Positions 20,081 to 30,145 of a DNA stretch of 64,000 bases are shown piece after piece. A program made the position numbers and the translations under genes. Each line of letters starts with the position of its first letter. Within the stretch, counting starts at the first letter, position 1. The notes below the pieces were generated by a model. It made no database searches and had not been told where the DNA came from. It worked only from the letters and a program-made list of their open reading frames with translations. The stretch covers positions 14,430,204 to 14,494,203 of the forward strand of contig NC_088647.1 in NCBI RefSeq assembly GCF_964019385.1, in the 5' to 3' direction. This DNA comes from Sycon ciliatum. Its lineage: Eukaryota; Porifera; Calcarea; Leucosolenida; Sycettidae.

Positions 20081-20186
20081 GTCGTAGCTAGGTCGGACGG
20101 TGCGTTGACCCCATTGAACTTTTTGCTACTACAGTACAACGCCTTCTACAAAAAAATTCCCCTGGTATTTTGCACAGAACCATTAT

Positions 20187-21112
20187 CAAGAGTACATAAA
20201 CCAGAGTGTGCAACTGTACATATCAGATCTGAAACAGCGCAGTTCGTGCACTACGTCACCCTGGTGAGGTCAGCCAAGCGCGACTTGCGTACAGATCAAA
20301 TTTTCGTGTTTCACAGACCGGAAATCAACCAAGTTTGCATGATTTTGGTTGTCCTGTTTTAGGATTTCGGTGTTTTTGTGTGACTGCGTATGCTGCATAC
20401 ATCCGCTGACAAGTAAATTCACCAGGCTATCCGTTTCCAAAAACCGAAATCAGGACAAACTCAGGCTGCGTTTACACGACAACGATTGAAAACGATTTGC
20501 GTTTACACGACAACGAAGTAGGACCTAAACGGAACGAAATCGTTGCGTTTACTACTATCGTTTACACGACAACGCCCGAAAACGATACCTAAACGGAACG
20601 AAATGGAAACGCACTTCAAAGTGTTTTGAAACGTTTTCAAAACGTTTTCGTTCTCGTGTAAACGGTGAAAACAGTGAAAACGATTGGAAACGGAGCGCGG
20701 TCATGGAAACCATTCCCCGCTGGACTATATTTCGCGGGAAATATACTTGACCTTTGCGACCACCAGCACGTACCAACTCCAACTAACGTGTTACTTCCCG
20801 CCCTTGCGCCAAGCCAGCACGTGCTAACTCCAGCCTGATCGCCCGTTTTCCGTTTTCGTGTGAACGGTTCAAAACGATTTGCCGTTCTCGTGTAAACGGT
20901 TTGAAAACGATTCGAGGCCAGCCCGTTTTCGTTCCGTTTCATTTCGTTTCGTCTCCGTGTAAACGCAGCCTCAGTGACCTGCACCACCGCGACTGGTTGC
21001 GCAACCTTTCACCGTACCTGTGGCTTACCATGGCGTCAGAAATGACGTACTGCATGAATTACGCTCCCACAGGAACCATCCCGAGTTGCACACTCTGGTT
21101 TATGTACTCTTG
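20187..21112. mobile_element. MITE family C, copy C2 (926 bp) with 7-bp target duplication
   Basis: CAAGAGTACATAAACCAGAG at 20187 is repeated inverted up to 21112. CCATTAT lies on both sides (20180-20186 and 21113-21119). It inserted into MITE A2 and itself contains MITE E (20465-20969). Confidence 0.85.
20465..20969. mobile_element. MITE E, GTTTACACGACAACG-rich, 5-bp duplication
   Basis: The ends GCTGCGTTTACAC and GTGTAAACGCAGC are inverted, with CTCAG on both sides (20460-20464 and 20970-20974). The interior repeats GTTTACACGACAACG and AAACGGAACGAAA. It is nested inside C2. Confidence 0.8.
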
Positions 21113-21122
21113 CCATTATACA

Positions 21123-21599
21123 TAGGCCTTGACGGACTATGCTAGCATAATTTTTCGCACAATTCCTACCAAAATCGAATAATCGCATAATTCGAGGCAA
21201 ATTGCATACGAATCGCATAAATTGGAATAATCCGCCTATTCGCATCAAATTCCATACAGCTGTACATGTTATACAAGTACAAGTACAAGTAGATGCGTTA
21301 GGAAGTTGTAGGTTTACGACTCCCTTGATAACATGTCCAGTCCACTACAATCAGTGATGGTCGTAGCTAGGTCGGACGGTGCGTTGACCCCGTTGAACTT
21401 TTGCTACTACAGTACAACGCCCTCTACAAAAAAAATCCCCTGTTATTTTGCACAGAACCATTATGCATTAGCAGCATATGTGAGCATAATGCGGCATAAT
21501 ATGATAACTTTTAGCATAAAAATAGCATAATTCTGCAATTTTTTCAGCAATGCAAAAAGCATAATTTCGAGAAAATATTAGCATAATCCGTCAAGGCCT
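21123..21599. mobile_element. hAT-like MITE family A, copy A3
   Basis: TAGGCCTTGACGGACTATGC to CCGTCAAGGCCT, about 475 bp, collinear with A1. The flanking 8-mers differ (left ATTATACA, right beginning GCACCTTG), suggesting a rearranged junction with A2 on the left and F3 on the right. Confidence 0.8.
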
Positions 21600-21600
21600 G

Positions 21601-22111
21601 CACCTTGCAACTGGCGTGAGTGAAACCACTGTCACTCGTTGTGTCAGGCGAAGGGAACAGGGAGGCTCAAATCAAATCAAAAAGAGAAAATATAATTATC
21701 ATCTCTACTGTATTTCACCCAACAAGATCCAAATATGCAGAAAAGAAGAGAAAAAAGGCAGGAGGCGTGATGGGATTCGAATGCCCCACACTTGTACTGG
21801 AAATCACGGATCGAAACCACGAGGCTACCAGGACCCGTACAAAAATGCACCCGCGCCGCGATGGTCTGGCAGCACTGTCTCAGCAGGAGCAAAAATCCGA
21901 AAAAAACTGGTGAAACCCTTCAAAACAGAAATTACATGTAAAACCGGAAAACCTGGCCTAAAAATAAACTTCAATTGTAGCGAAAACAAAGTATATAGCC
22001 AGAATTGTGAAGCGATGCAGAGACAGAATCTGGAGAAAAAACTAAAAATATTTAAATAAATCCCATCGAATTTTGCAAAACACTACGCGTCTATAGTTTT
22101 GAAATGGACTG
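21601..22111. mobile_element. Family F MITE, copy F3 (right half)
   Basis: It matches 33832-34366 of the complete copy F1, including the transposase-like HTH frame (L-A-T-G-V-S-E-T-T-V-T-R-C-V), the tRNA-like block and the right end ATGGACTG before TA (22112-22113). The left half is missing at the junction with A3. Confidence 0.8.
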
Positions 22112-22113
22112 TA

Positions 22114-22554
22114 AGCTTGTTACGAAGTCATGACGTCTGGATATTAGCAGCTATGACTGTGCAGGCTATGGGTATTGCTCTAATAATTAAAAAAAAATTG
22201 AGGTATAGTTGATGTTCGGTAATGATGGAAGGAGAGCTGGAGCTACGGGAGAGATGAGCTGATTATGAGAATTCGCAGGGTTAGGGTGACATCGGTTGGA
22301 CGAGTATGACGATTACGAAGACAGTTGAACATGACAGTTTTCAAAGGTAAGGAAAAACCTTTCACAACAAAAGAAGTCAACTAATGAATAGAAGAAGTAA
22401 TGTTTTCTCTTTTCCATGTTGATCTCTAGCATGCATGGACACCTTGGTAAGGGGAAACTCATGTATTTGTTGTACTTATGGCCACTTGCAAGTATGAAAA
22501 AGGCACAATTTTCCGAAATTTGAGGCTCCATAAGCACAACAAAGTGAATATGTA
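22114..22554. other. No gene recognised
   Basis: About 440 bases without a supported gene or repeat end. Confidence 0.5.
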
Positions 22555-22657
22555 TCCCCGCGTGCCAAAGCATAATATGAGGATTTTGCGAGCATAATGC
22601 GAGAATCCATGATAGCATAATTCCATGATTTCGCGGGCATAATCCGCCGGTGCCTAG
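22555..22657. mobile_element. Right-end fragment of a hAT-like MITE
   Basis: Repeated GCATAAT motifs end in CATAATCCGCCGGTGCCTA, resembling the right end of family A. No left end is found nearby. Confidence 0.5.
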
Positions 22658-23225
22658 CCCAGGGCTGCTGACAGCTGAAAATAACCTATCTCCAAGTTTG
22701 GGGCTTGTCATCGTGAATCTTCACTTTGCGATTAAAGTATTCACAGCAGTGCCAAAGTTTCTAGGTCATTGAATGTGGGTGCCAGCGGCCTACAAGGAAG
22801 CAAAAAATCAAATCAATACGACCACTCATATTACAGGTGGTTCATGTTAAAGAGAGGTGCATTAAAATTGACAGGTGGTCAAATATGGTCAAAATTTGAC
22901 AATTTCTCACCTTTTTCCCGTTTGAAGCTCAAAACCTGAAAAATAACCAACCTGATCTTGGCGTATAGCTGGACTTAGGGAAGTGCACCAAGAAAAAAAG
23001 CCACATTTCTCTAAATAACTCGCCCAGGGCTGCTGAAAGCTGAAAATAACCTATCTCCAAATTCGGGGCTTGTCGCCGTGAATCTTCACTTTGCGATTAA
23101 AGTATTCACAGCAGTGCCAAAGTTTCTAGGTCATTGAATGTGGGTGCCAGCGGCCTACAAGGAAGCAAAAAATCAAATTAATACGACCATTCATATTACA
23201 GCTGGATCATGTTAAGGAGAGGTGA
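22658..23225. repeat. Direct repeat pair, about 200 bp each, 365 bp apart
   Basis: 22658-22860 and 23023-23222 are nearly identical (GCCCAGGGCTGCTGA...AAAAAATCAAAT), with unrelated sequence between. No inverted ends or coding capacity seen. Confidence 0.8.
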
Positions 23226-23320
23226 GCAAATATGACCTTTCTACATTAGATATGTATGCAATAAATGCCTAACATCAAAAGGGTGTTCTAATGTGTATTG
23301 GAACAAGTGCCTTAGAATAA
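23214..23320 (-). repeat. Gy2 left (3') LTR, outer part
   Basis: It matches 33170-33277 (AGGAGAGGTGAGC...CTAAGAATAA) and continues after element I at 28473. Confidence 0.8.
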
Positions 23321-25022
23321 GGGGCCGTTTACATGAGAAAATAAGCTCGGGCTTATTCAACCCTAGGCTTACCATAAGCCCGCCTTGATCTGTCACCCAC
23401 ATAGCCAGCAATCGCATGTCACCACGTACTTTGAAAATCAACAAAAATTTTCGAATCGACCTTTTTTTCCGGATCACTTTTCAACGAGGACGAAGCAAAG
23501 TCGGCCGAACGAAGCCTAGAGGAAGAAAATCACCCTCTCCACTTCACCATCACGATACTGACATAGATACGAGATGAAACAACTAAAAAATCCACAAGAA
23601 AACTGTACGGCCATCATCGCGCTGACTTTGGTCTGACTTTGGTCTGAGAATTTCTATCACGATCAAAAATGTACGAGGAGCACTCAAAAATACGCCACAG
23701 ACGTACCTTTATCGCTCTCTAATCCTTTTTCAAGGCACAAAAGTCGAGTCTCCACTTTCAAACCAGGAACCAGACATACCAGTGGTCCTTTTCAGCTGCT
23801 CCACGAGCGCAGGAAAGGTTCACCAAGGGGCGCAGAGCAGCATCCATTCCAGAAAAAGAGCTAAAATACGAGTGAGACTGCATGACTGAGTACATGAGTA
23901 CATGTATGAGTACATGCAGAAAATAGTCAATTTCAGCGTTTCTGCTCCAAACAGCAACTAGCTTCGACTAGAAACAAAGATTACACCAAAGGATCAAACA
24001 ACAACCATTTTCTGCAGTTTTTTTGCAGATGGCTTCCTTGTGCTCGGCCCAGCACGCCAAAAATCACACCTCGGAGGAGTACAAAAATTACAACTCTCAG
24101 ATGTCCTCGATTGCTGGCCATGGTCATTTTAGAGCGCGCGTTTACATGGTCAGGCGGGCTTATTCAGCTCGCCCCGAGCTGAACTAGCCCTACCCTTGAC
24201 CCCCGAGCTTATCCAACCCCCAGGGCCTATTTTGTCATGTAAACGGTCAAGAATATAAGCCCTGGGCTTATAAGCGAGTTTTTCCGTATTTTTCGATTTT
24301 GCCTCGTGAACCTGAGAGAATGTGGCCGTGGACAGTGCGTCTCTTCTATTTATTTCTTGATATGTTTTCTTCTGATTTTTGTCCAGTGGAAGGTCCTAGC
24401 CCATCCTTCACCTTCTCGAAAAATAAATGACCATTGGAAAGGCAGTAGAAGCCTGAGCTGGCACTTCTTGATCCAAATTTCATCAGACACGAACATTTAC
24501 CACTGCGTTCATGTGCGATTTGAAAAATAAAATGCGCGCAGAACTCGCAGGCACTCACCTGAACTCAGCCCCGTACAACTGTCATGTAAACGGTTGAAAA
24601 ATATGCCCGAGTCGAATAAGCCCGGGCTAATTTTCCTCAACCAAGAACAACACTGCTAACAACTCTCTCACTGGATTGTCGGGAGAAGCTGGGGCTTGTG
24701 CTTCTGTCGCGAGCTGGCCTAGCCCAGCTTCGGAAGGTGGCGCATGATAAATGCCGATGGAATTCATTGCGAAACAGCACTGTTTAATAATAATTAGCCT
24801 GGCCATAATAATACGCCTACCCCTGACATGCTTGCCTGCCTACTCGTGTGCACGCATGCAGCATGCATGCATTCTTGCCGGAAATGTCTACCTGTGGCGA
24901 CAATAAATTTGTTCATGGACTGATCTTCTTTTTTAGTGTTTGCGCACTCTTGGCTGCTGCTGTGGCACTTTTGTATGTTCATGCTACTGCTCCGCTCTGT
25001 ACAGCTGCACTAGCCGTATTAA

Positions 25023-28000
25023 AGGGGCACTCCGGCTTCATTTTCGACGCCGAGTTTTCGATGCCAAGACGAAGGTTGGTGAAAGAGAAGACCCCTCGAA
25101 CAAGAACGAGTCTCCAGAAGCGATCGAGTCGAGCAGGAAGACGACTTTTGAATTTCGGCCGAGCGAGCGCTGATGACGTAATGAGGGATTAGCTTGCCAG
25201 TGGAAATGCATCTGCGCACATACATTTCACACACTTTTTGGCCAATTTTCAATCGAAGAGGAGGTTGTTTTCTATGTTCTCTCAACGTCGTGAGCGATCC
25301 CGTCTTCTATACCCTTCCAGGTACCCTGAAGGTCCTCCAGAGGAGAATTTATCTCCATCAAAGCGTTGTTGATCCGCTAAATTCGTCTCGAGACATATTC
25401 ACCCAGTGCAGTGCTGACAAATGTAGAATGTTGAATCTGTGATAATTGTCGACGATGGACAGAAAGGTTGATAGCCGCTGTCGCAGGGAAAGTGAAGCTG
25501 CTGGAAGTAACAACGGGGAGCTTGTTAGCATCACTTGATCAAAGCAGCTAGACGGAATCGGGGAGTACTGACTATTTGTCTCGCCCTCAGTTTAGTGAAT
25601 TTTATGATCAGAAAATTTTTCGATCAGCCCCTTCTACAAGATGTGTAGTACAGGTGATTTCTGAACTTGACGATATGGAGACCGACCAGTTGTCCTACCA
25701 ACAACGTGTACCTGCAGGAAATTCACCCAAGGCTATTGCTAATGCTATCCTCTTCAGTGGCTGTTGTTTTTTTAGTAAAAATATGTTCACTTCTCTCAAC
25801 ATATTCCTGCATGGCAGCAAGAAGGTGCGCTATGGAATTCAACGCCACAATCTTCGCCCAGCTGTGGATGAAGCATGGTCAAGTCATGGCAGTACATATA
25901 CTTGAACCAGATGAGAAATTGAAGTTCATTTGTGATGCGAAGTTTGACAGCCCCAGTGACCGAGTCAAGCGTTGTCTTTTGCCGTGGCACAAATTGCTGA
26001 AGAATCCGAGATGTTCTTGGAATTATGCACATGGATACTACCAGAAATAATGGTGGCATGAACCATTGTGGAATGGGACAGCTCACGGAGAATACTGGAA
26101 TAGCTCAAGTATCTCTAGGCGATTGTAAATCCTGTTCTGGCTGATAGCTTCGGCCTGCTGCGCCCGTCCATGTACAATGATGGGAACATGCATTTCTGTT
26201 TTCTACATATTTGCTATCTACTGTACTGTGGTATTACAGTTGCAGGTCCCTTATATAGAAATATGTTCACCCCCCCCCCCCCCCCCCCCCCACATACCCA
26301 CATAAATAGGAACTAACAATTTCACTGTTGGACTCGCCGGTGGCTAGAGAGCAAAGGATGAATTTATAGCAAAGAAAAGGACCAGGGAACTACAAGTTAC
26401 GCTATAATGTCCACGAACTATTTCACTGTATTTGAAATAATTTTGTTTGATACCCTGAGAACTCTGAAACTTTGCAGCACTGTGGATTATATCTGGATAC
26501 AACATTTATGGAAGGAACACATAGTTCAAATAATTATAGCACTGGATTGTTGAGATTGTGAGCACATTCCAATCAGTACTGTACATATTTATAAGCGGTG
26601 GCAATCGTTAGGAATAGGTCGTGAGTTGTCAGAGTGCTCTAGTATATGAGAGAATGTTTTGTTTGTCTAATCGACGGCTCGTTTGAAGCCAGAGTTGTTT
26701 GAACTTGCTTCAGTCGACTTGATTCTAGACAGTAGTCGAAGGAGTACTATGAAGTATACACCAGGCGTAGTCTGTAAGCTATCTCGTGAGAATTCTGTCG
26801 GTACACATCAGGTATCAGCTTGCAAAGATGGCTCCTCTCTGTTTCTTGAATGTATAGTTGGACTGTGGCTCCAGCGATTCCCTTCTCAGGTACCATACCC
26901 AATACGGTCAATGCATATTGGACAGACCTGTGTGCACAACAGAAATAGTGCAGAGAAATCTCTCAGCTCATGAACACATCAGTGAAGTTTGAACTGCCGT
27001 TGTTTGTGGCCATCAGTATAAACCTATCGACTATAAGAATAATGTGCAAAAAAACCCTCTATAACTACAGGTGGGGCCATGGAATTATAAAGCATCTAAC
27101 TTAGGGAACTGCCAATTCGGGTCGGAGTTGCGTTCGAGGCCTGCAATTCATGATGGCTATCGTATGTTGCATTGACCAGAGATCATATAAAACTTCCATG
27201 CCACATTGAAACACGCACTACTTTCGAGTACTTTGGTATCCCCCACCAAATGGGCATTCGTTCTCGGGGTGGCAGGCGTCACCATTCGTTATGCCTGGAT
27301 CAGATTTCATTGACCCCAACTGTCATGAAGAATCATCTTTACTTCGACTGGATTTCAGTACAAGTTAGTTGTAGAACTGCAGAATAAATTTTGTTGTATT
27401 TGGGCAACCATTTCTCTACAAACGCTCTATTTGGAAAATATTTTTTTAAATAAAATACATGTCCAAATTCCACATCTACCCAAATCGGAATACTTGATCA
27501 CGTATTCAGTCCTACACGGAATGTTTAGAAAACGCCAGGGAATAGGAATTTGCTAACGAGAACTCCAGGCCAGGGTACTAGCATACGAACAAAACAAGAT
27601 AAAAACTCACCAGTATACTTGTAGTAATTCATGTCGGTGTAATATTCACGATAAGCAACGAGGCATCCTCCGATTTGGTCAAGCTGCTTTGAAGTCTGGT
27701 TGTTCAGGTGATACAAACGGGCTCTCTGTTGTTACTTCCAGCAGCTTCACTCTCCCTGCGACAGCGGCTATCAGCCTCTCTCTCCATCGTCGACAATTAT
27801 CACAGATTCAACATTCTACATTTATCAGCACTGCACTGGGTGAATATGTCTCGAGACGAATTTAGCGGATCAACAACGCTTTGATGGAGATAAATTCTCC
27901 TCTGGAGGACCTTCAGGGTACCTGGAAGGGTATAGAAGACGGGATCGCTCACGGCGTTGGGAGAACATAGCAAACAACCTCTTCTTCGATTGAAAATTGG

Positions 28001-28219
28001 CCAAAAAGTGTGTGAAATGTATGTGCGCAGATGCATTTCCACTGGCAAGCTAATCCCTCATTACGTCATCAGCGCTCGCTCGGCCGAAATTCAAAAGTCG
28101 TCTTCCTGCTCGACTCGATCGCTTCTGGAGACTCGTTCTTGTTCGAGGGGTCTTCTCTTTCACCTACCTTCGTCTTGGCATCGAAAACTCGGCGTCGAAA
28201 ATGAAGCCGGAGTGCCCCT
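25023..28219. mobile_element. Kolobok-like DNA transposon with about 490-bp inverted repeats
   Basis: TTAA lies on both sides (25019-25022 and 28220-28223). The ends begin AGGGGCACTCCGGCTTC and stay inverted-identical, with few differences, for about 490 bp (25023-25515 and 27730-28219). The roughly 2.2-kb centre contains a decayed transposase (25576-26050). TTAA targets plus that transposase signature indicate Kolobok rather than piggyBac. A poly-C run sits at about 26269-26291. Confidence 0.8.
25576..26050 (+). pseudogene. Kolobok-type transposase remnant
   Basis: One frame (about 25720-25880) reads A-I-A-N-A-I-L-F-S-G and later L-R-P-A-V-D-E-A-W, motifs upstream of the catalytic core in Kolobok/THAP-type transposases. 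A second frame (about 25900-25970) continues with L-K-F-I-C-D-A-K-F-D-S-P, matching the first catalytic Asp region (D-x-[RK]-x-D-S-P). The frame change between them and many missing blocks make this inactive. The assignment is from motif memory and the TTAA flanks, not a search. Confidence 0.55.
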
Positions 28220-28472
28220 TTAACTGTCGTACCCAGATGCACACATTCAGCCCTGGCTACGCTTTGGAACTGTTTTCGTTGCCTATGTCCTCATCTCTCT
28301 GCCTGGGCTCTCATTTATCTTTGCTTGCTTGCTTGCTTGCTTGCTTATATTGCTGAGGGAACATATGCTGGTTTGTATTCGTGGGCCCCATGGTGCATGG
28401 GCCACACGTACTCATCCGGCGGATATGTGTGAATAATAATAATAATAATATTTTCCTCATGTAAACGGCCCC

Positions 28473-28682
28473 TAAGTCAAACATTACATCATCAAGGTCA
28501 GTGGAAAACACAAAGGTGAGGCACCTGAGAGTCAGGTGAAACAGTGATGAAGAGGAAGGCATAATGCAGAATGTGAAAGTATGACGTAGGTGTGCAAACA
28601 TGCAGTGCGTGGTACCTAAAACGTCACGTGTAGTGCTACACGTTACGTATAATGTAGGTAGTGATGTCAGAGAGACGCTACA
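28473..28682 (-). repeat. Gy2 left (3') LTR, inner part
   Basis: It matches 33275-33430 plus 34367-34420 of the right LTR and ends CAGAGAGACGCTACA, where the coding interior begins (element start of LTR TGTAGCGTCTCTCTG on the minus strand). Confidence 0.8.
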
Positions 28683-28779
28683 GAGCTCCCCTCCTAGTGA
28701 ATGACTTCGGACTAGTATGGAGTGAACGATAAAACCAAAACATAGCATTAGAGATTGACTCAAGGAGATGTAGATGCAA

Positions 28780-29748
28780 GTTCAGTAGTAGGATGGGAAG
28801 CGTACTTGGCGGCCGGAACGGGTAGTACTGGGGGGGGGGGGGCGTTTCATAGGCGAGTGATGCGGGACGGGCGGTGGGCAAACTGGTGACAGAGGTTGGA
28901 CTAGCATCCATGTAAGCCGGCTTGAGGCGATCGATGGAGACTGTGTCATGACGACCGCTGATGTCGACAGTGAAGAACTTAGCCTGTCGGGATAATACCG
29001 GGTATGGACCATCGTATGGACGTTGCATCGGTCTCTTGACGGCGTCGCGTCGGCTGAAGACATGAGTGCAGGTCGACAGATCATCCGGGATGTAGACATG
29101 CTGAGGTGGCTGGTCACGCTGTCTTGCAGGACGGAGGGTAGCCATTGTGGAACGAACGTAGGCGACTCACGTACGAGCTTGGATCGGGGAATTCTTCGGG
29201 ACTGGGTCGAAGAAGTCGCCCGGCAGGCGGAGAGTGGAGCTGTAGACCATCTCAGCAGTACTACCATTGAAGTCCGACTTCACAGAGCAGCGGATGCCGA
29301 GCAGGACGAGCGGAAGGTGTTCAGTCCATCGCTGAGGATTAGTAGAGGCGCGCAGTGTCGCTTTAAGCTGGCGGTGAAATCGCTCGACTATACCATTGGC
29401 TGCGGGATGATATGCCGTGGCCCGGCAGCGTTTAGTACCGAGGAGGCGGGTGAGAGCAGTGAAGAGTGATGACTCAAACTGTGAACCACGATCAGTAGTG
29501 ACTGTAGTAGGAACACCAAAGCGGGCTATCAACGTGCAGAGGAATTGACAAGCGACAGTCTCTGCGGTGATGTCGGCAATTGGGACAGCTTCCGGCCAAC
29601 GAGTGAACCGGTCGACCATAGTGAGGAGATACGTGAAGCCGTTGGATGGCGGCAGTGGACCAACGATGTCAATGTGGACGGACATGTGAGAACCGAGCGT
29701 CGGGCGGGCCAAATGAGGACAGTGGAGCTGAGGTGTGACGATGAACCT
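28780..29748 (-). pseudogene. Gy2 integrase (frameshifted, zinc domain lost)
   Basis: The minus-strand core at 29167-29712 has H-I-D-I-V-G-P-L, then T-D-R-G-S-Q-F and N-G-I-V-E-R-F-H, so D, D and E are all present. The C-terminal domain (about 28880-29140) contains R-R-D-A-V and G-P-Y-P-V-L...I-D-R-L-K-P, the usual Gypsy tail, in a shifted frame. Just upstream of the core a 4-bp GTCC repeat (near 29682) changes frame. The N-terminal HHCC zinc motif and the end of RNase H are deleted at the point where MITE H now sits. Confidence 0.85.
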
Positions 29749-29750
29749 TA

Positions 29751-30143
29751 GGGTGCGTTTGGTTGGTACGATGTAGAACAGGATCGAACAGCTGGTGCAG
29801 ATGGAGCAGCCTCATGCCAACCAAACGGTACTCCAGAAACAGAGCACATTTTTGTGGAAAAATGTGCCAAACTTGGTGCATTCTTCAAAATGTGTATGGG
29901 TCACCATGGTCACTTTGTACGGTACGACGAGTCCAACCCAAAAGCGTATGCACGTGATCATTTGGGAACAAAATCGATGTTCCCGCCAGGTTTCACTGTG
30001 AAAAAGTGAAACTGCTCGGTCTGCTCCGGCCTCGAGGCCCGAGCAAGCAGAACATGTTCTGGCCGACCCAGAACAGGTGCAGTCCCAACCAAACGCGCTG
30101 TTCTGGTGAATCCTGTTCTAGTTCGTACCAACCAAACGCGCCC
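29751..30143. mobile_element. MITE H (393 bp), GGGTGCGTTTGGTTGG ends
   Basis: GGGTGCGTTTGGTTGGTACG at 29751 and its near complement ending CGCGCCC at 30143 are inverted, with TA on both sides. It interrupts Gy2 pol between RNase H and integrase. Confidence 0.8.
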
Positions 30144-30145
30144 TA

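Larger units (their letters stand above)
18880..20186. mobile_element. hAT-like MITE family A, copy A2 (interrupted, right end missing)
   Basis: The left end TAGGCCTTGACAGATTATGC and following 230 bp match A1. The copy is split by element B (19118-20014) and the 38-bp palindrome (20043-20080), resumes to ACAGAACCATTAT, and then meets element C2. The expected right third of family A is absent. Confidence 0.8.
24639..28449 (+). mobile_element. Retroposon J with (AAT)n tail, split by a Kolobok element
   Basis: ATTTTCCTC occurs immediately left (24630-24638) and right (28450-28458), a 9-bp duplication. The right end is an (AAT)n run, as in 3' tails of several LINEs and SINEs. Own sequence is about 606 bp (24639-25018 plus 28224-28449). 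No RT motif is seen, so the parent family is unknown. Confidence 0.6.
23321..28472. mobile_element. TIR element I with TAA duplication (PIF/Harbinger-like MITE), enlarged by insertions
   Basis: GGGGCCGTTTACATGAG at 23321 and its complement ending at 28472 flank the unit, with TAA on both sides (23318-23320 and 28473-28475). The right LTR of Gy2 shows the uninterrupted site as AGAATAAGTCAAAC. A 3-bp TAA duplication is typical of PIF/Harbinger. The element's own sequence is 23321-24638 plus the last 14-23 bp; the rest is retroposon J. Short inverted blocks of GGGCTTATTC recur inside. Confidence 0.75.

Noticed and set aside
26269-26291. Poly-C run as a functional element
   Set aside because: Simple homopolymer inside the Kolobok interior with no associated signal.
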